Part shown: piece by piece, positions 40,601 through 50,208 of the stretch | How positions within the stretch are numbered: position 1 is the first letter of the stretch | How the letters are laid out: the number at the start of each line of letters is the position of its first letter | DNA from: Aureococcus anophagefferens | Taxonomy: Eukaryota > Sar > Pelagophyceae > Pelagomonadales > Pelagomonadaceae | Length of the DNA stretch: 64,000 nt | Assembly (NCBI RefSeq): GCF_000186865.1 | Contig: NW_008705574.1 | Coordinates: 258,282 to 322,281, forward strand | Reading direction: 5' to 3' | Program-made: the position numbers and the translations under genes | Notes under the pieces: generated by a model | Seen by the model: the letters and a program-made list of their open reading frames with translations, nothing else | Database searches by the model: none | Told to the model about the DNA's origin: nothing

Positions 40601-43600
40601 GCTGCGTCTTCCAGTGGGTGCTGGACGTCGACGAGCGCGTCGACGAGGCCGACGCCGCGGACGCGGCGGACGCGCCGCCGCCGGACGACGACGAGGAGGT
40701 CGTCGTCGACTATAAGGCGGAGGACGACGAGACCTTGGTCGACGGCATCGACCTGGAGATCGAGGACAGGAGCGACAAGTTCAAGGCCGTCCGCGGCGAC
40801 GTCGTCGCGAAATTGTTCGAGCTCGAGGACGTCGACCCCGAGGCCGAGGACGCGGTCGACAAGTTCGACGCGACGGCGCCCTTCAAGGACACGGTCGTCG
40901 CGCCCGCCGCCGAGCCCTACCTGGGCCCGGCCGTGACGAACGACGACCTCGTGCTCGACTGGGTCCACGGCTACGCGGGTCAGAAAATGACGTCAAACGT
41001 CCGCTACAACGTTAGCGGCGACGTCGTCTACCCCGCGGCCTGCGTGGGCATCGTGCTGGATAAAACGAAACGATCCCAGCGCCACATGCTCCGCCACACG
41101 GACGTGATCACGGCGACGGCCATGCACCCATTGGGCGAGTTGTGCGCGACGGCGCAGGTCGGCGACGCGCCGACGGTCGTCGTCTGGAACACGCTCGACG
41201 GCGTCGTACAGCGCACCTTCTTTTTAAACGCGGGGAGTCGCGCGTGCTCCGCGCTCGCCTTCTCCGCCGACGGGAAATATCTCGCGTGCGCGGCGCAGAA
41301 CGACGACCACGACGTCTCCGTCTTCGACTGGGACGACGGCGCGCTCGCCCGCGCGGGCCCTACCGGCGGCAAGAAGGTGCTGAGCATGGCCTTCAATGCC
41401 GCGGGCACGAAGCTCGTCTACGGCGCCGTCGACTCCTTCGGCGTCGCGTCGCTCGTGGGCCGCGGCGTCTGCGTGAAGCGCGGCATCTTCGGCGCGGCCG
41501 CGCGGCGCCAGACCGTGCCCGCCTGCGGCTGGATCACGTCCGGCGAGGGCGTCGAGGAGGCCGTCATCGGCACGGCGTCCGGCGGCGTCTTCAAGTTGGA
41601 CGGCCGCGCCATCGGGTCCGGCGAGAAGATGCACAGCGGCCCCGTGACGTCCATTTTCACGTGTCCGGTTCTCCCCGGCGCCGAGGACGGGCCGGAGACG
41701 TCGGCCGTGGCGCTCGTCACGGGCGGCTACGACGGCAAGGTGAAGCTGCTGACGCCCGAGCTCGAGATGAAGATGGAGTTCGATTTGGGTAGGCCGGACT
41801 ACGACGCCGTGGTGTCGTCCGTGGCGTCGGCGTGCCTGAACGTCGACCGGCGCAAGGTCTTAGTGGGCACCAAGGGCTCGGAGATCTACGAGTTATCGAC
41901 GCTCGACGAGTCGGACGTGAACAAGGGCGCGCTGGTGACGGGCCACTGCCGGGGCAAGCTCGCGGCCGTCGCCGCGCACCCGATCCTCGGCGAGCTCGCG
42001 ACGGTCGGCGACGACATGACGCTGCGGACCTGGGACCTCGCCGCGAAAAAGCAGCTCCGCGCGCTGAAGCTCGAGGAGTGCTCCCGCGCGCTCAACTTCA
42101 TGCCCAACGGCCACCTCATCGGCCTCGGCCTCGGCGCCGAGGAGGCCGCGTCGTCGAAGACGGGCGTCGTCCTGGTCGTGTCCACCCTGAAGCCGTCCCT
42201 CGAGGTCGTCAAGGAGCTCAAGGACACGACGGCGGCCATCACGTGCATCAAGTTCTCGCCCGACGGCGAGGCCATGTGCGCGGGCGCCGCGGACATGAAG
42301 ATCTACGTCTACGACACGCTCAACAACTTTGTGCTGAAGGCGACGTGCGTCGGCCACACGGAGCCGCCGCGGACGTTGGACTTCACGGAGAACTCGGCCT
42401 CCGTCATGTCGTGCTCGTCCGGCCCGCAGTTCGAGTGCGTCGTCCACGACGCCAAGTCCGGCGACGTCCAGGGCGACGGCCTCTCGGAGCAGGCCAACGA
42501 GCCCTGGGACGCCTGGACGTCGACCATCGGCTGGGGCGTGCTCGGCGCCTACCCGGCCTTCTCCAAGACCGACGACCTCACGAGCTGCTCGCGGTCCTTC
42601 GACAAGGAGCTGCTCGCGACGTCCGACGACTACGGCACGGTGAACCTCTACCGCTGGCCCTGCGTCGCGCCCGGCGCGCCCGCGAAGACCTTCGTGGGCC
42701 ACGGGCCCCGCGTCGCCATGGTCCGCTTCACGCCCAAGTCCGACTTCCTCGCGTCCGCGGGCGAGACGGACCGGTGCCTCTTCCAGTGGTCCCGCAAGCG
42801 CAACGTCGGCCCGGAGAAGGCGTCGCTGGACGACGAGGCCGCCGCGGCGCTCGCCGCGTCGTTGGCGCCCGTGGGCCTCGCGCCGCCGCCCGAGGCGCCG
42901 GAGGCGACGTGGAAGGACGAGGTGCTGCCCCCGTCCGAGGACCCGACGGCCGTCGACGCGCCCGCGCGGGCGCCGGTGCTCCAGTTCGCCTACGGCGTGC
43001 CGACGACGAAGGAGAGCGTGGGCTACAACGCCAAGGGGGGCGTGACCTACGCGGCGGGCCGCCTGGTCGTGGCCTACGACGGCAAGGCCCACAAGCAGGT
43101 CTTCTACGAGGGCTGCACGAAGCCCATCTCCGCCTTCGCGGTGTCCGCCGACGGCGCCTACTGCGCCGCGGGCGAGTGGGACTCCGTGGCGCCTTTGAAG
43201 ATCCTGGACGCGTGCACGCTCGTCGAGGTCGCGTCGCTGCCGCCGCGGCTCCGCGGCGCGATGACGCGCCTCGCCTTCTCGCCCTGCGGCAAGTTCGTCG
43301 CCGCCGTGGGCACGGGCTTCGGCAAGGCGCAGACGGTCTGCGTCTGGTCGAGCCCGCGCGGCGACTGGACGGACGGCGCGCATTTGGCGAGCACGCCGTG
43401 CGCGCTCCACGCGTGCGCGTTCCTCGCCTTCGGCACGGCGGCCTGCGCGTCGGCCTTCGACGTCGCCGTCGGCGGCGTCGGCGCCGCCGTCGGCACGCCC
43501 GACGTCGTCTTCCTCAAGCTCCGGGGCCGCAACCTCGTCGCGGCGGACACGTGCGTGCCCGAGGGCGGTTTAGGCGCGTACCTCTGCGGCGTCTGCTGCG

Positions 43601-44856
43601 GCGACGCGCTCCTCGCGGGCACCCAGGGGGGCATGCTCGAGAAGTGGACCCAGAAGTCGGCGGCCCACGCCGGCTTAGTGACGCGCGTGGCCTGCGAGAC
43701 GGCGCACGGCGGCGGCGCGGCGTGCGCGACGGCCACCACCGAAAACCGCTGCGTCACGGGCGGCGCCGACGGCTGGGTCAAGGTCTGGGCGACGGCGGAC
43801 CTGCAGATCCTGAGCTCCTACTTCCTGGGCGAGGCGCCCGTGCGCGGCGTCGCGTGCGACCTGAAATTCTTACGGGTCGCGGCGACGACGGCCAACGCGC
43901 TCCTCCACGAGGTCGTCACGGACAGCGGCAAGGCCTGCGTATTGTTGGAGGGCGAGGAGCGGGGCGCGCGGGGTTTGGCCGTCCACGAGGGGACCTTCGC
44001 GTCGTGCGGCGACGCGGGCTTGCTGCGGTTGTGGGACCTCGCGACGGACCGGAAGCTCTGCGACTACGACGTCGGCTTCGCGGCGCGGGCCTGCGCGTTC
44101 TCCCCGTCGGGCCAGCACCTGTGCGTGGGCGTGGGCTCCGGCGCGCCCGCGCTCGACGTCGACGGCCGCTTCGTGGTCCTGGACGTCATCAAGGACGAGG
44201 CGACGGGCGGCTATTCCCTGGCGAAAATCGCCGAGGGCCACAACGCCAAGGCCCACGTCACCTGCGCCGCCTACTCGCCCGACGGGTCCGTCCTCGCGCT
44301 GGGCTCCGCGGACAACATCGTCTACCTCTACACGGTGTCCGGGCTCACGCCCTACGAGCTCTTCGCGGTCTTCGACAAGCACGACGCGCCCGTGCTCCAG
44401 CTGGACTTCTCCGCGGACAGCAAGTACGTCCGCGCCGTGTCGACGTCGCTCCAGCTCCTGGCCTGCTCCTGCCTCAGCGGCGAGGAGGTGCCCCTGAACA
44501 CGCTCAACGACGTCGCCTGGGCGACGGAGACCGTCTGCGTGGGCTACGAGAAGATCTGCCTCTGGCCCGACGAGCCCGACGGCGACCCCGTCGTCGCCAC
44601 GGCGCGCCGCGCCGACACCATGGCGTCGGCGACGCTAAACGGCGCCCTCAAGGTGCAGGCGTACCCCTGCATCGACCCGGACGCGGCCGTCGTCTCCGTC
44701 CACGCGCACGGCGGGCCCGTGTCCTGCCTGAACTACGCGTCCGAAGCCGCGCTCCTGTCTTCCGGGTCGCTGGACTCCCTCGTCCTCAAGTGGGCGCCGA
44801 CGCCCGCGGTCAAGGTCGAGCTCCCGCCCGTCGTCGACGACGCGGAGGACGCCTAG
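37679..44856 (+). CDS. EF-hand plus triple EML (EMAP-like) WD40 protein, split by an introner
   Basis: Exons 37679-39967 and 40168-44856 join in phase 0 to 2325 residues. MGQKMGKG suggests N-myristoylation. Two EF-hand loops follow (DTDKNDLIDALE near 76, DFSENGELMLDE near 110). Three EML modules each open with a HELP-like motif: LSWVFGFGAPGVRMNCHY (about 278), LDWVHGYAGQKMTSNVRYN (about 1024) and LQFAYGVPTTKESVGYNAKG (about 1700). WD repeats follow each. Three modules are typical of EML5/EML6, which bind microtubules; the EF-hand head suggests calcium control. The join restores TSTDYVLKGTAQVSG, showing one gene rather than two. The start follows CGACCACC. Confidence 0.88.
39976..40167 (+). 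mobile_element. Introner element, family A copy 3 (intron of the EML gene)
   Basis: A 192-bp element between 8-bp direct repeats GTCTTGAA (39968-39975 and 40168-40175). Ends are inverted repeats CGGGGCGGGAAAAGGGTG on the left and CACCCTTTTGCTGCCCAG on the right (15 of 18 positions match). The intron is 39968-40167, exactly 200 bp: donor GTCTTG from the target copy, acceptor TGCCCAG from the element, phase 0. Here the element's plus strand is the coding direction, opposite to copies 1 and 2. Confidence 0.92.
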
Positions 44857-45166
44857 GCCCCGGGCCCTCGCGTCGCCTCTTCCCCGCCCCCTCCTCCATC
44901 CCCCGGTCTTAAATGGGACGCGAGCCGAGCCAGGTCGCGAGAAGTGGCGCCAGCCTTATTTGCTTCCGAGTTGCTGGCCAGCGCGCCGCGATCCCTAGGA
45001 CGCGGCCCCTGCTTCGCTCGGCGGCGGGCCGCGCGGTTGCGGCGCCGCCGCGTAAAATGTTGCTCGGATTTTGTGTTGTTTGGCACGGATTTGGGTGTCT
45101 TTCCTGCGTTGAACCAAGTCCTCGCGATCGCGCGCGTTCACTCACACGGATCGATCGATGCATGTG
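44857..45166. other. Intergenic between convergent EML and sulfotransferase genes
   Basis: 310 bases containing both 3' ends. Frames are short and unconvincing on both strands. No repeat or RNA gene is recognised. Confidence 0.5.
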
Positions 45167-46366
45167 TTAAAAGGGAAACCCGGCGTCGCGCGCGAGTCCG
45201 GCGTCGATACACGGCTGGGCGCAGCCGTTGTCCCTCCAGAGGCACTGGTCTTCCTCGAAGTTCCGCGGGTCCGCCGCGCAGGGATCGGCGACGGCGCGCT
45301 TGAGCCGGCGGTACTCGGCGAGCTTGCGTTTCAGCGGGCGGACGTCGCGTCGCACGCGGGCCGACGCGTTGCGCCAGATCGCGTAGTCGGCGGCCGCGCG
45401 CGCCTCGAAGCCGGTCGTCTCGGCCCACTTGCGGACGCGCGCCATCTGCGACGCGTCCGCGTGGACGAGAGCGTCGCCGGTCCTGTCGTCCCGGGCCCCG
45501 GCGACGCTGGAGTCCTTCGCGCTCACCGAGAGCACGTCGCCGAGCGGCAAGCCCAGGCGCGTCGCCAGCAGCACCATCGTCTCGTCGAAGAGCTCCGTGG
45601 TCCCGACGAGGTCGTAGACGTCCAGGAGCTTGTCGACGTCGCCCGGCCGCGGCGCGGATGCGAGGTCCGTTCGCAGGTAGTTCCAGAGATAGTCCGTGTG
45701 GGATCCGAGTTTGTTTTGTATTTTGTGGTCGGAGTCCTTCCCGTGGTGTCTCGTGACTCTGAAGAAGAAGAACGCGGAAACGCTCCGCGCTATGGGTTCG
45801 CGCACGACCGTCCAGAGGAACGCGCGCCAGGTGCCGCCCTCCTGGAATTCATGCATGAACTTCACGAATGTCCCGTGATTCGCATAGACCGCCGGACTCG
45901 TCGTCGTCGCTTTCACATCGTGCTGGGAAGCAAAGCGAGTGGAAGCGAAGCCGACGTGGCCGTGTCGCGAAGCGACGCGCCGCGCGACGCCGGCGGCGGT
46001 GCTGCTCGAGCACTTCTGGATCTTGATGAAGATGATCGACGTCTCCGAGACGTTCGCCGGTCTCGTGTCGTAGCGCGGGCCGAGGCCCGACGGCCGCTCG
46101 GGCCGCGCGACCCGCTGGCAGCACTTCTTCCCGTGGCATGGGTCTTTCCATTGGCAATCCGCCTCGCGATCACACGCTTTTTCATGCATGTTGAGGCACG
46201 ACTCGTACGCTCGCGCGCCGAGCAGGCAAGCCGCGAAGATGAAGGCGGCGACCATCAGGATTTTAAAGGTGATGAAGCGGCCGCTTGAGATGTGCTTGAG
46301 CGATCTCCACAACGACGCCGGCGCCATGATGCTCGACGTCGATCTGAGAGAGGAAGAGAAGCGCAT
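45167..46366 (-). CDS. GAL3ST-type membrane sulfotransferase
   Basis: About 399 residues from ATG 46366; the frame is open further upstream (to 46666) with other ATGs. A signal anchor (FITFKILMVAAFIFAACLLGARAY) gives a type II Golgi topology. A Cys-rich stem follows (CLNMHEKACDREADCQW). The PAPS 5' site is SIIFIKIQKCSSSTAAGVAR, matching the K-T-H-K-x-x-S-S-T pattern of galactose-3-O-sulfotransferases, and the 3' site is FLWTVVREPIARSVSAFFFF. A second Cys cluster (DPCAADPRNFEEDQCLWRDN, then CAQPC) closes the protein. Probable role: sulfation of galactose-containing glycans or lipids in the Golgi; the acceptor is unknown. GC content is somewhat lower than in neighbours. Confidence 0.75.
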   Translation of the reverse strand: MRFSSSLRSTSSIMAPASLWRSLKHISSGRFITFKILMVAAFIFAACLLGARAYESCLNMHEKACDREADCQWKDPCHGKKCCQRVARPERPSGLGPRYDTRPANVSETSIIFIKIQKCSSSTAAGVARRVASRHGHVGFASTRFASQHDVKATTTSPAVYANHGTFVKFMHEFQEGGTWRAFLWTVVREPIARSVSAFFFFRVTRHHGKDSDHKIQNKLGSHTDYLWNYLRTDLASAPRPGDVDKLLDVYDLVGTTELFDETMVLLATRLGLPLGDVLSVSAKDSSVAGARDDRTGDALVHADASQMARVRKWAETTGFEARAAADYAIWRNASARVRRDVRPLKRKLAEYRRLKRAVADPCAADPRNFEEDQCLWRDNGCAQPCIDAGLARDAGFPF

Positions 46367-46583
46367 GATGATCCCGGGCCGCCAAAAGTCCACTGCGCAC
46401 CATTCGCCGACGTGGGCGGAGCGCAAGCGGTCCTTCCCGCGGTGGGAGGGCGACGACGGCCTCGCTGTCGACGACTCGGAGGACGCCTTCGAGACGTCGC
46501 GCGCCGCGTCCCATCGCGCGCCGTCATTGGTCGCTGACGAGAAACCGAACATATTTGCTACTACCAACGTCACTCTTCGGAGA

Positions 46584-46868
46584 ATGACGACAGCCTTAGA
46601 ACAGATACCCGAGACCCCCGCGCCGCGACGAGTCGTCGCGAGTCGGTCGCGCGCTCGGCGGCTCACGCGCGCGCCCGCCGCAGGTACCAGTTCGTGCGCA
46701 ATAAGGCGCCGCTGAGCTCTAAGCTCACGGTCATCGGCGCCGTCTTCGTCTTAGCGATCGTCGCGGTGTGGGGCCAGCTCCTTCTGAAGCCGCCCCCGTC
46801 GCCGACGCCGCGGCCCACGGCGGCGCCGGTCGCGCCGCCGACGAGAGGGTCCAGCAGGACCCGGCCCC
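46584..46868 (+). CDS. Possible small single-pass membrane protein, tentative
   Basis: An ATG at 46584 and an acceptor CCGCAG ending near 46683 could give a spliced reading TAC CAG TTC GTG and on, encoding YQFVRNKAPLSSKLTVIGAV followed by FVLAIVAVWGQLLL, one good membrane helix with a positive N-side, then a Pro/Ala-rich tail. The donor is uncertain (several GC options), and no stop occurs before the reading enters the gene on the other strand. It may be an overlapping gene with another intron, or chance. End coordinate is arbitrary. Confidence 0.22.
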
Positions 46869-47617
46869 TAGTCGCCGCCATCCTTCTCCGGCTGGTACTT
46901 GGCCATCTCCTCCTTGGCCGCGGTGAGCGCGGGCGGCTCGGCCGCGCGCTCGAAGAACGGCGAGTTGAGGTAGAGGTCGAAGACGAAGGCGGAGATGCCG
47001 AGGAAGAAGACGGAGCGCTTGACGATGCCGCCGATGCCGTAGTCGAAGGCGTCGAGGGGGTCGTCGGGCTTCCGGCCGCCGAGCTGGCGCGCGACGGCGT
47101 CGGTCTCCGGCAGCTCGAACTTCGGTAAAGCGAAGCCGCCGCGGTCCTCCGCCGGCTCCGGCGCGGCCTTCCGCGCGCGCTTCGGCGCGCCGCCGGCGCG
47201 CCGCGCCTCGAGCTGGGCGTCGACGGACGAGCCGAAGAGCTTGCCCGGCTCGTCGACGATGAGGTCCTTGGCGTCGCCCGCGAGCGCCGCCGCGTTCGAG
47301 TCCGCGGCGGCGGCGGCCGCGCGCGCGGCCTCGAGGGCCTCCATCTTCGCCACGGCCGGCGACACGTCCCGCGCCGGCGCGGTGACCTCCGCGCCGTCCA
47401 TGGGCGCGCCGATGGCCTCCGCCGTCGGGAACGCGAAGGCCGGAGGCGCCACCGGCGCCTCGGCCGCCGACGACGGCTTGGCGGCGCCGCTCTTGCGCCG
47501 CTTCTTCTTCTTCGCGGCGAGCGCCGACGGTGGCCGAGGTCGCGGTGCCATGCGGAACGCGTCGACGGCGAGCACGCCGGCGATCACGAGCAGTAAGAGC
47601 CGTCGCGGCCGCATCAT
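46868..47617 (-). CDS. Plastid-targeted single-pass membrane protein, unknown function
   Basis: 249 residues. A signal peptide (MMRPRRLLLLVIAGVLAVDA) is followed directly by FRMAPRP; a Phe just after the signal cleavage site is the hallmark of bipartite plastid presequences in red-plastid algae. After a basic Ser/Ala transit-like region comes an Ala-rich section, the motif LPKFELPETDAVARQLGG, then DDPLDAFDYGIGGI and one membrane helix (SVFFLGISAFVFDLYL). The C-terminus is short and charged. Thylakoid or inner-envelope location is inferred from this layout. The family is not recognised. Confidence 0.72.
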   Translation of the reverse strand: MMRPRRLLLLVIAGVLAVDAFRMAPRPRPPSALAAKKKKRRKSGAAKPSSAAEAPVAPPAFAFPTAEAIGAPMDGAEVTAPARDVSPAVAKMEALEAARAAAAAADSNAAALAGDAKDLIVDEPGKLFGSSVDAQLEARRAGGAPKRARKAAPEPAEDRGGFALPKFELPETDAVARQLGGRKPDDPLDAFDYGIGGIVKRSVFFLGISAFVFDLYLNSPFFERAAEPPALTAAKEEMAKYQPEKDGGD

Positions 47618-48598
47618 CGTGCTTCACGATCTGAGGCGATTCAGCATGTTGAACGAGGGCAGCCGACATTACCCCTCGGGAGTTTTGGGTGCGGCACTGC
47701 GGGATACAGCATCCCCGCGGAGAGCTCCCGGAGCTGCAACTGCAAGGGGATATAAATCTAGATGGGGTGGCAGGCGAAACGCGAGGTCCTCGTACTACTC
47801 GGGGCCGCCGCTAGCGTTTTCTTTCTTCTTCCACGCCGCAGCGCGCGGGCTGAGTGCAACGATGGCGGGTCGCGCGGCGCGGCGCGGCTGCGGAACCCTT
47901 CGACGGGGCGGGGCAGCGAATTTGGGCTGCTGAGATCATTGCGTTGGCTCGCGAGCGCGACGGTTGTTCGGCGGCGGGACGAGAGGGCGGCGGTGTGAGT
48001 CGAGTGTGCGATATTTTCTTGTCCTTAGAGGTTGGAGGCGCCCTATGGGTACCCGCGGGGGGCTCGAAACCTTCAGGACACACTTTTCCCACGATCTCAG
48101 AGCCTGCGCAGCCCCGGCGCCGACGGTGTCGCAACACAGTTTCTCGGGCAGCGTGCGGGCATTCGAGGTCGAGAACTTTTCGTGTCCTGAGATGCTCGAG
48201 CCCATCCATAGGTACCAACGAAGGGCTCTGCAGCGCCAGCAGACGGTCCACGACCATCATCATCGCGAACACGTCCAAGAGCTGCCCCAAAACCCCCTTC
48301 CTCGCGTGGCGCCAAACCGGACACGGTGCCCTCCAGCGCGCCTCGGTTTCCTTCCACCGGACCCGAACCGCCCGGACGCGTAAGTCTTGTCGCGGGCGCC
48401 TTCGCGGGGGAGCGAATACCGCTGCGGTCCGTCTGGGGCCGCGTCGACGACGGCGGCGTCGAAAAGTCCCCGGCCAAAAGTCGTCAACATTGCCCCAAAA
48501 CGATGGGTTGCAGTACGAGGAGCTCGCGCAACATAATCTCGTTGAGCTGCCACCCCATACTATTTATTACCCCTTGGCAACTGTGCGTCGGGGCTGCC
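47618..48598. other. Long intergenic region, no gene supported
   Basis: 981 bases, less GC-rich than average. Open frames exist on both strands but lack family resemblance and the local codon bias. A TATA-like GGATATAAATC lies at about 47748, with no clear gene start just downstream. No tRNA, introner or repeat was found. It should hold promoters for the divergent plastid-protein gene and the PGP-repeat gene. Confidence 0.45.
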
Positions 48599-49117
48599 AT
48601 GCCCGACCATGGCTTCGCCCCGGCGTACAAGAAGATCAACTACCCGGACCGGCAGCGGCGGGACATGTCGCTGAAGAGCGCGTCGATGATCTCCCTGACG
48701 ACGCGGCCCCTGTCGGCGCCGAGCCTCGAGTTCGTCGACACGGCCCCGGGCACGCGCGGCGCCGGCGCCCGCCCCCGCCGCCCCGCGGCCCCCGGGAGCG
48801 CCCGGCGCGCAGGTACAATCTGCCGTCCATCTTCGCGCCCAGCAACTCGCACCAGGTCAAGCGCCTGGGCAGCTCCTGGGCGTACTCGACGGGGCGGACG
48901 AAGTCGCGCGCGCGCCGCGTCGTCGCATTCATCCGAGAGCGCCCATCGGAACGGCAGAGAGCCGAAATCTCGATCGCGCAGGCTCACGCCCGAGGGCATG
49001 AACTACATCTGCTCCCACCCGCTCCAGCGCCGCTTCGACGGCCAGCAGCTCGGGCCGGGCTCCTACCACCCGGCCCTCGCCATGAACGGCCGCCTCATCT
49101 CGCGCCGCGGCCTCTGA
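48599..49117 (+). CDS. Small PGP-repeat (SHIPPO/STPG-like) protein, three exons
   Basis: Exons 48599-48753, 48813-48905 and 48982-49117 give 127 residues. Introns of 59 and 76 bp start GCGCGGCG and GCGCGCGC, end GCGCAG, and are both phase 2. The first has no GT dinucleotide anywhere, so it cannot be GT-AG with this acceptor. Landmarks: MPDHGFAPAYKKINYPDRQ, YNLPSIFAPSNSHQVKRLGS, and QLGPGSYHPALAMNGRLIS. An L/P-G-P-G-x-Y element is typical of sperm-tail PG-rich and other microtubule-associated ciliary proteins. The function is inferred from that single motif only. Confidence 0.72.
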   Translation: MPDHGFAPAYKKINYPDRQRRDMSLKSASMISLTTRPLSAPSLEFVDTAPGTRGAGARPRRPAAPGSARRAGTICRPSSRPATRTRSSAWAAPGRTRRGGRSRARAASSHSSESAHRNGREPKSRSRRLTPEGMNYICSHPLQRRFDGQQLGPGSYHPALAMNGRLISRRGL

Positions 49118-49338
49118 GCCCTATTCTCGGACCCGACGGATTGTCTCCGTCGCGTCCTTTGTCTTATTTCCAGCGACGAAGTCGGCGACGACGCGCCCTT
49201 CGACGCACTTCGACGCGCGCGAAATACGCGCAATACCTCGAGTTAACAGCCAGCCCTAGTCGCCGAGGAACAGGCGAATCGTCGACGTTCGGGGATCGCG
49301 CCTCGCGAAGACGAACCCCTCAGCGCCCCGATCCGTTA

Positions 49339-49965
49339 CTACTCGCGCCCGGACGACAGCGCGACGACCGCGGCGTAGTCCTCGGGCGTGAGGGCCGTCG
49401 TCGTCGGGTCGTAGTCGCCCGTCGTGGACTTCCCCGACGCCGTGATGCTGTCACGGTGGTACTCGTGCCAGCCGCCGTCTCGGTGCTGCGAGGAGCCCTT
49501 CCAGTCCGCGACGCGGTCCGCCGCGGGCCGCGAGGCCGTCGCCCGGGTGATGAACTTGTAGACGCGCTCGAAGCTCGCATGCTTCGCGGTCAACGTTTCC
49601 AGCGCCTTCCAGGCCTTCTCGCTCACGTCCGCGAAGGCCTCGACGACGCCCTCGCCGAGGCCGCGCCGCTCGAGGTCCGCGACCTCGAGGCCGGCGAGCA
49701 GCGCCTGCCGCTCGAGCACGACCCAGGCGTTGGCGCCCCACATCCACGCGCCCTGCTCGAAGGCGCCGCCCTCGACGGAGTGCGCGCCCTTGGCCGAGTG
49801 CGCCGGCGCGGTGGCGTTCGTCGTCTCCTTGGGGCTGCCCTGGCCCTTGGCCTCGGCCTGGATTTCGTAGTGCGCGTAGACGATTTCTTGCAGCTTCGCG
49901 TCGCGCTGGTCATAGGCCGAGGCCGGGAAGCAGAGCACGACGAGGGCCAGGAAGCGGGGCGCCAT
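49339..49965 (-). CDS. Secreted hypothetical protein
   Basis: 208 residues from MAPRFLALVVLCFPASAYDQ, a good signal peptide with likely cleavage after SAYD or ASA. The mature part is alpha-rich (AWMWGANAWVVLERQALLAG, then LGEGVVEAFADVSEKAWKAL) with a His/Gly/Asp-rich end (GSSQHRDGGWHEYHRD). An in-frame ATG 72 bases upstream exists, but the signal peptide fixes the likelier start. One N-glycosylation sequon (NATA) is present. I do not recognise the family. Confidence 0.65.
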   Translation of the reverse strand: MAPRFLALVVLCFPASAYDQRDAKLQEIVYAHYEIQAEAKGQGSPKETTNATAPAHSAKGAHSVEGGAFEQGAWMWGANAWVVLERQALLAGLEVADLERRGLGEGVVEAFADVSEKAWKALETLTAKHASFERVYKFITRATASRPAADRVADWKGSSQHRDGGWHEYHRDSITASGKSTTGDYDPTTTALTPEDYAAVVALSSGRE

Positions 49966-50208
49966 CGTTCCGGCGCGAGACGCTGGCATCGGCACCATCC
50001 CCCGCGCGGCAGTATCATTTCTGAGGGCAGCAACCACCGAGCTTGTGGTACTTTTTCTAATCGAGAGGCTGCGTGGGCATAGACCGCATCCGCTCGTGGT
50101 CGCGCGCCGTCGACGCGTCCGTCGTCCTCGCGCCGGCCGGACCTCCTCGTCGAGGCCTCTCCCGCGCGCGCGCGGCCGCGCGGCGCGGGAGCGCGCCGCC
50201 CGCGGGCC

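Noticed and set aside
46694..47128. A continuous plus-strand gene running through the plastid-protein gene
   Set aside because: Only its first 40 or so residues look protein-like; the remainder is the antisense of a well-supported gene. The first part is kept as a tentative feature.
47618..48598. Small open frames on both strands in the long intergenic region
   Set aside because: No consistent codon bias, no motif, and no plausible start contexts.
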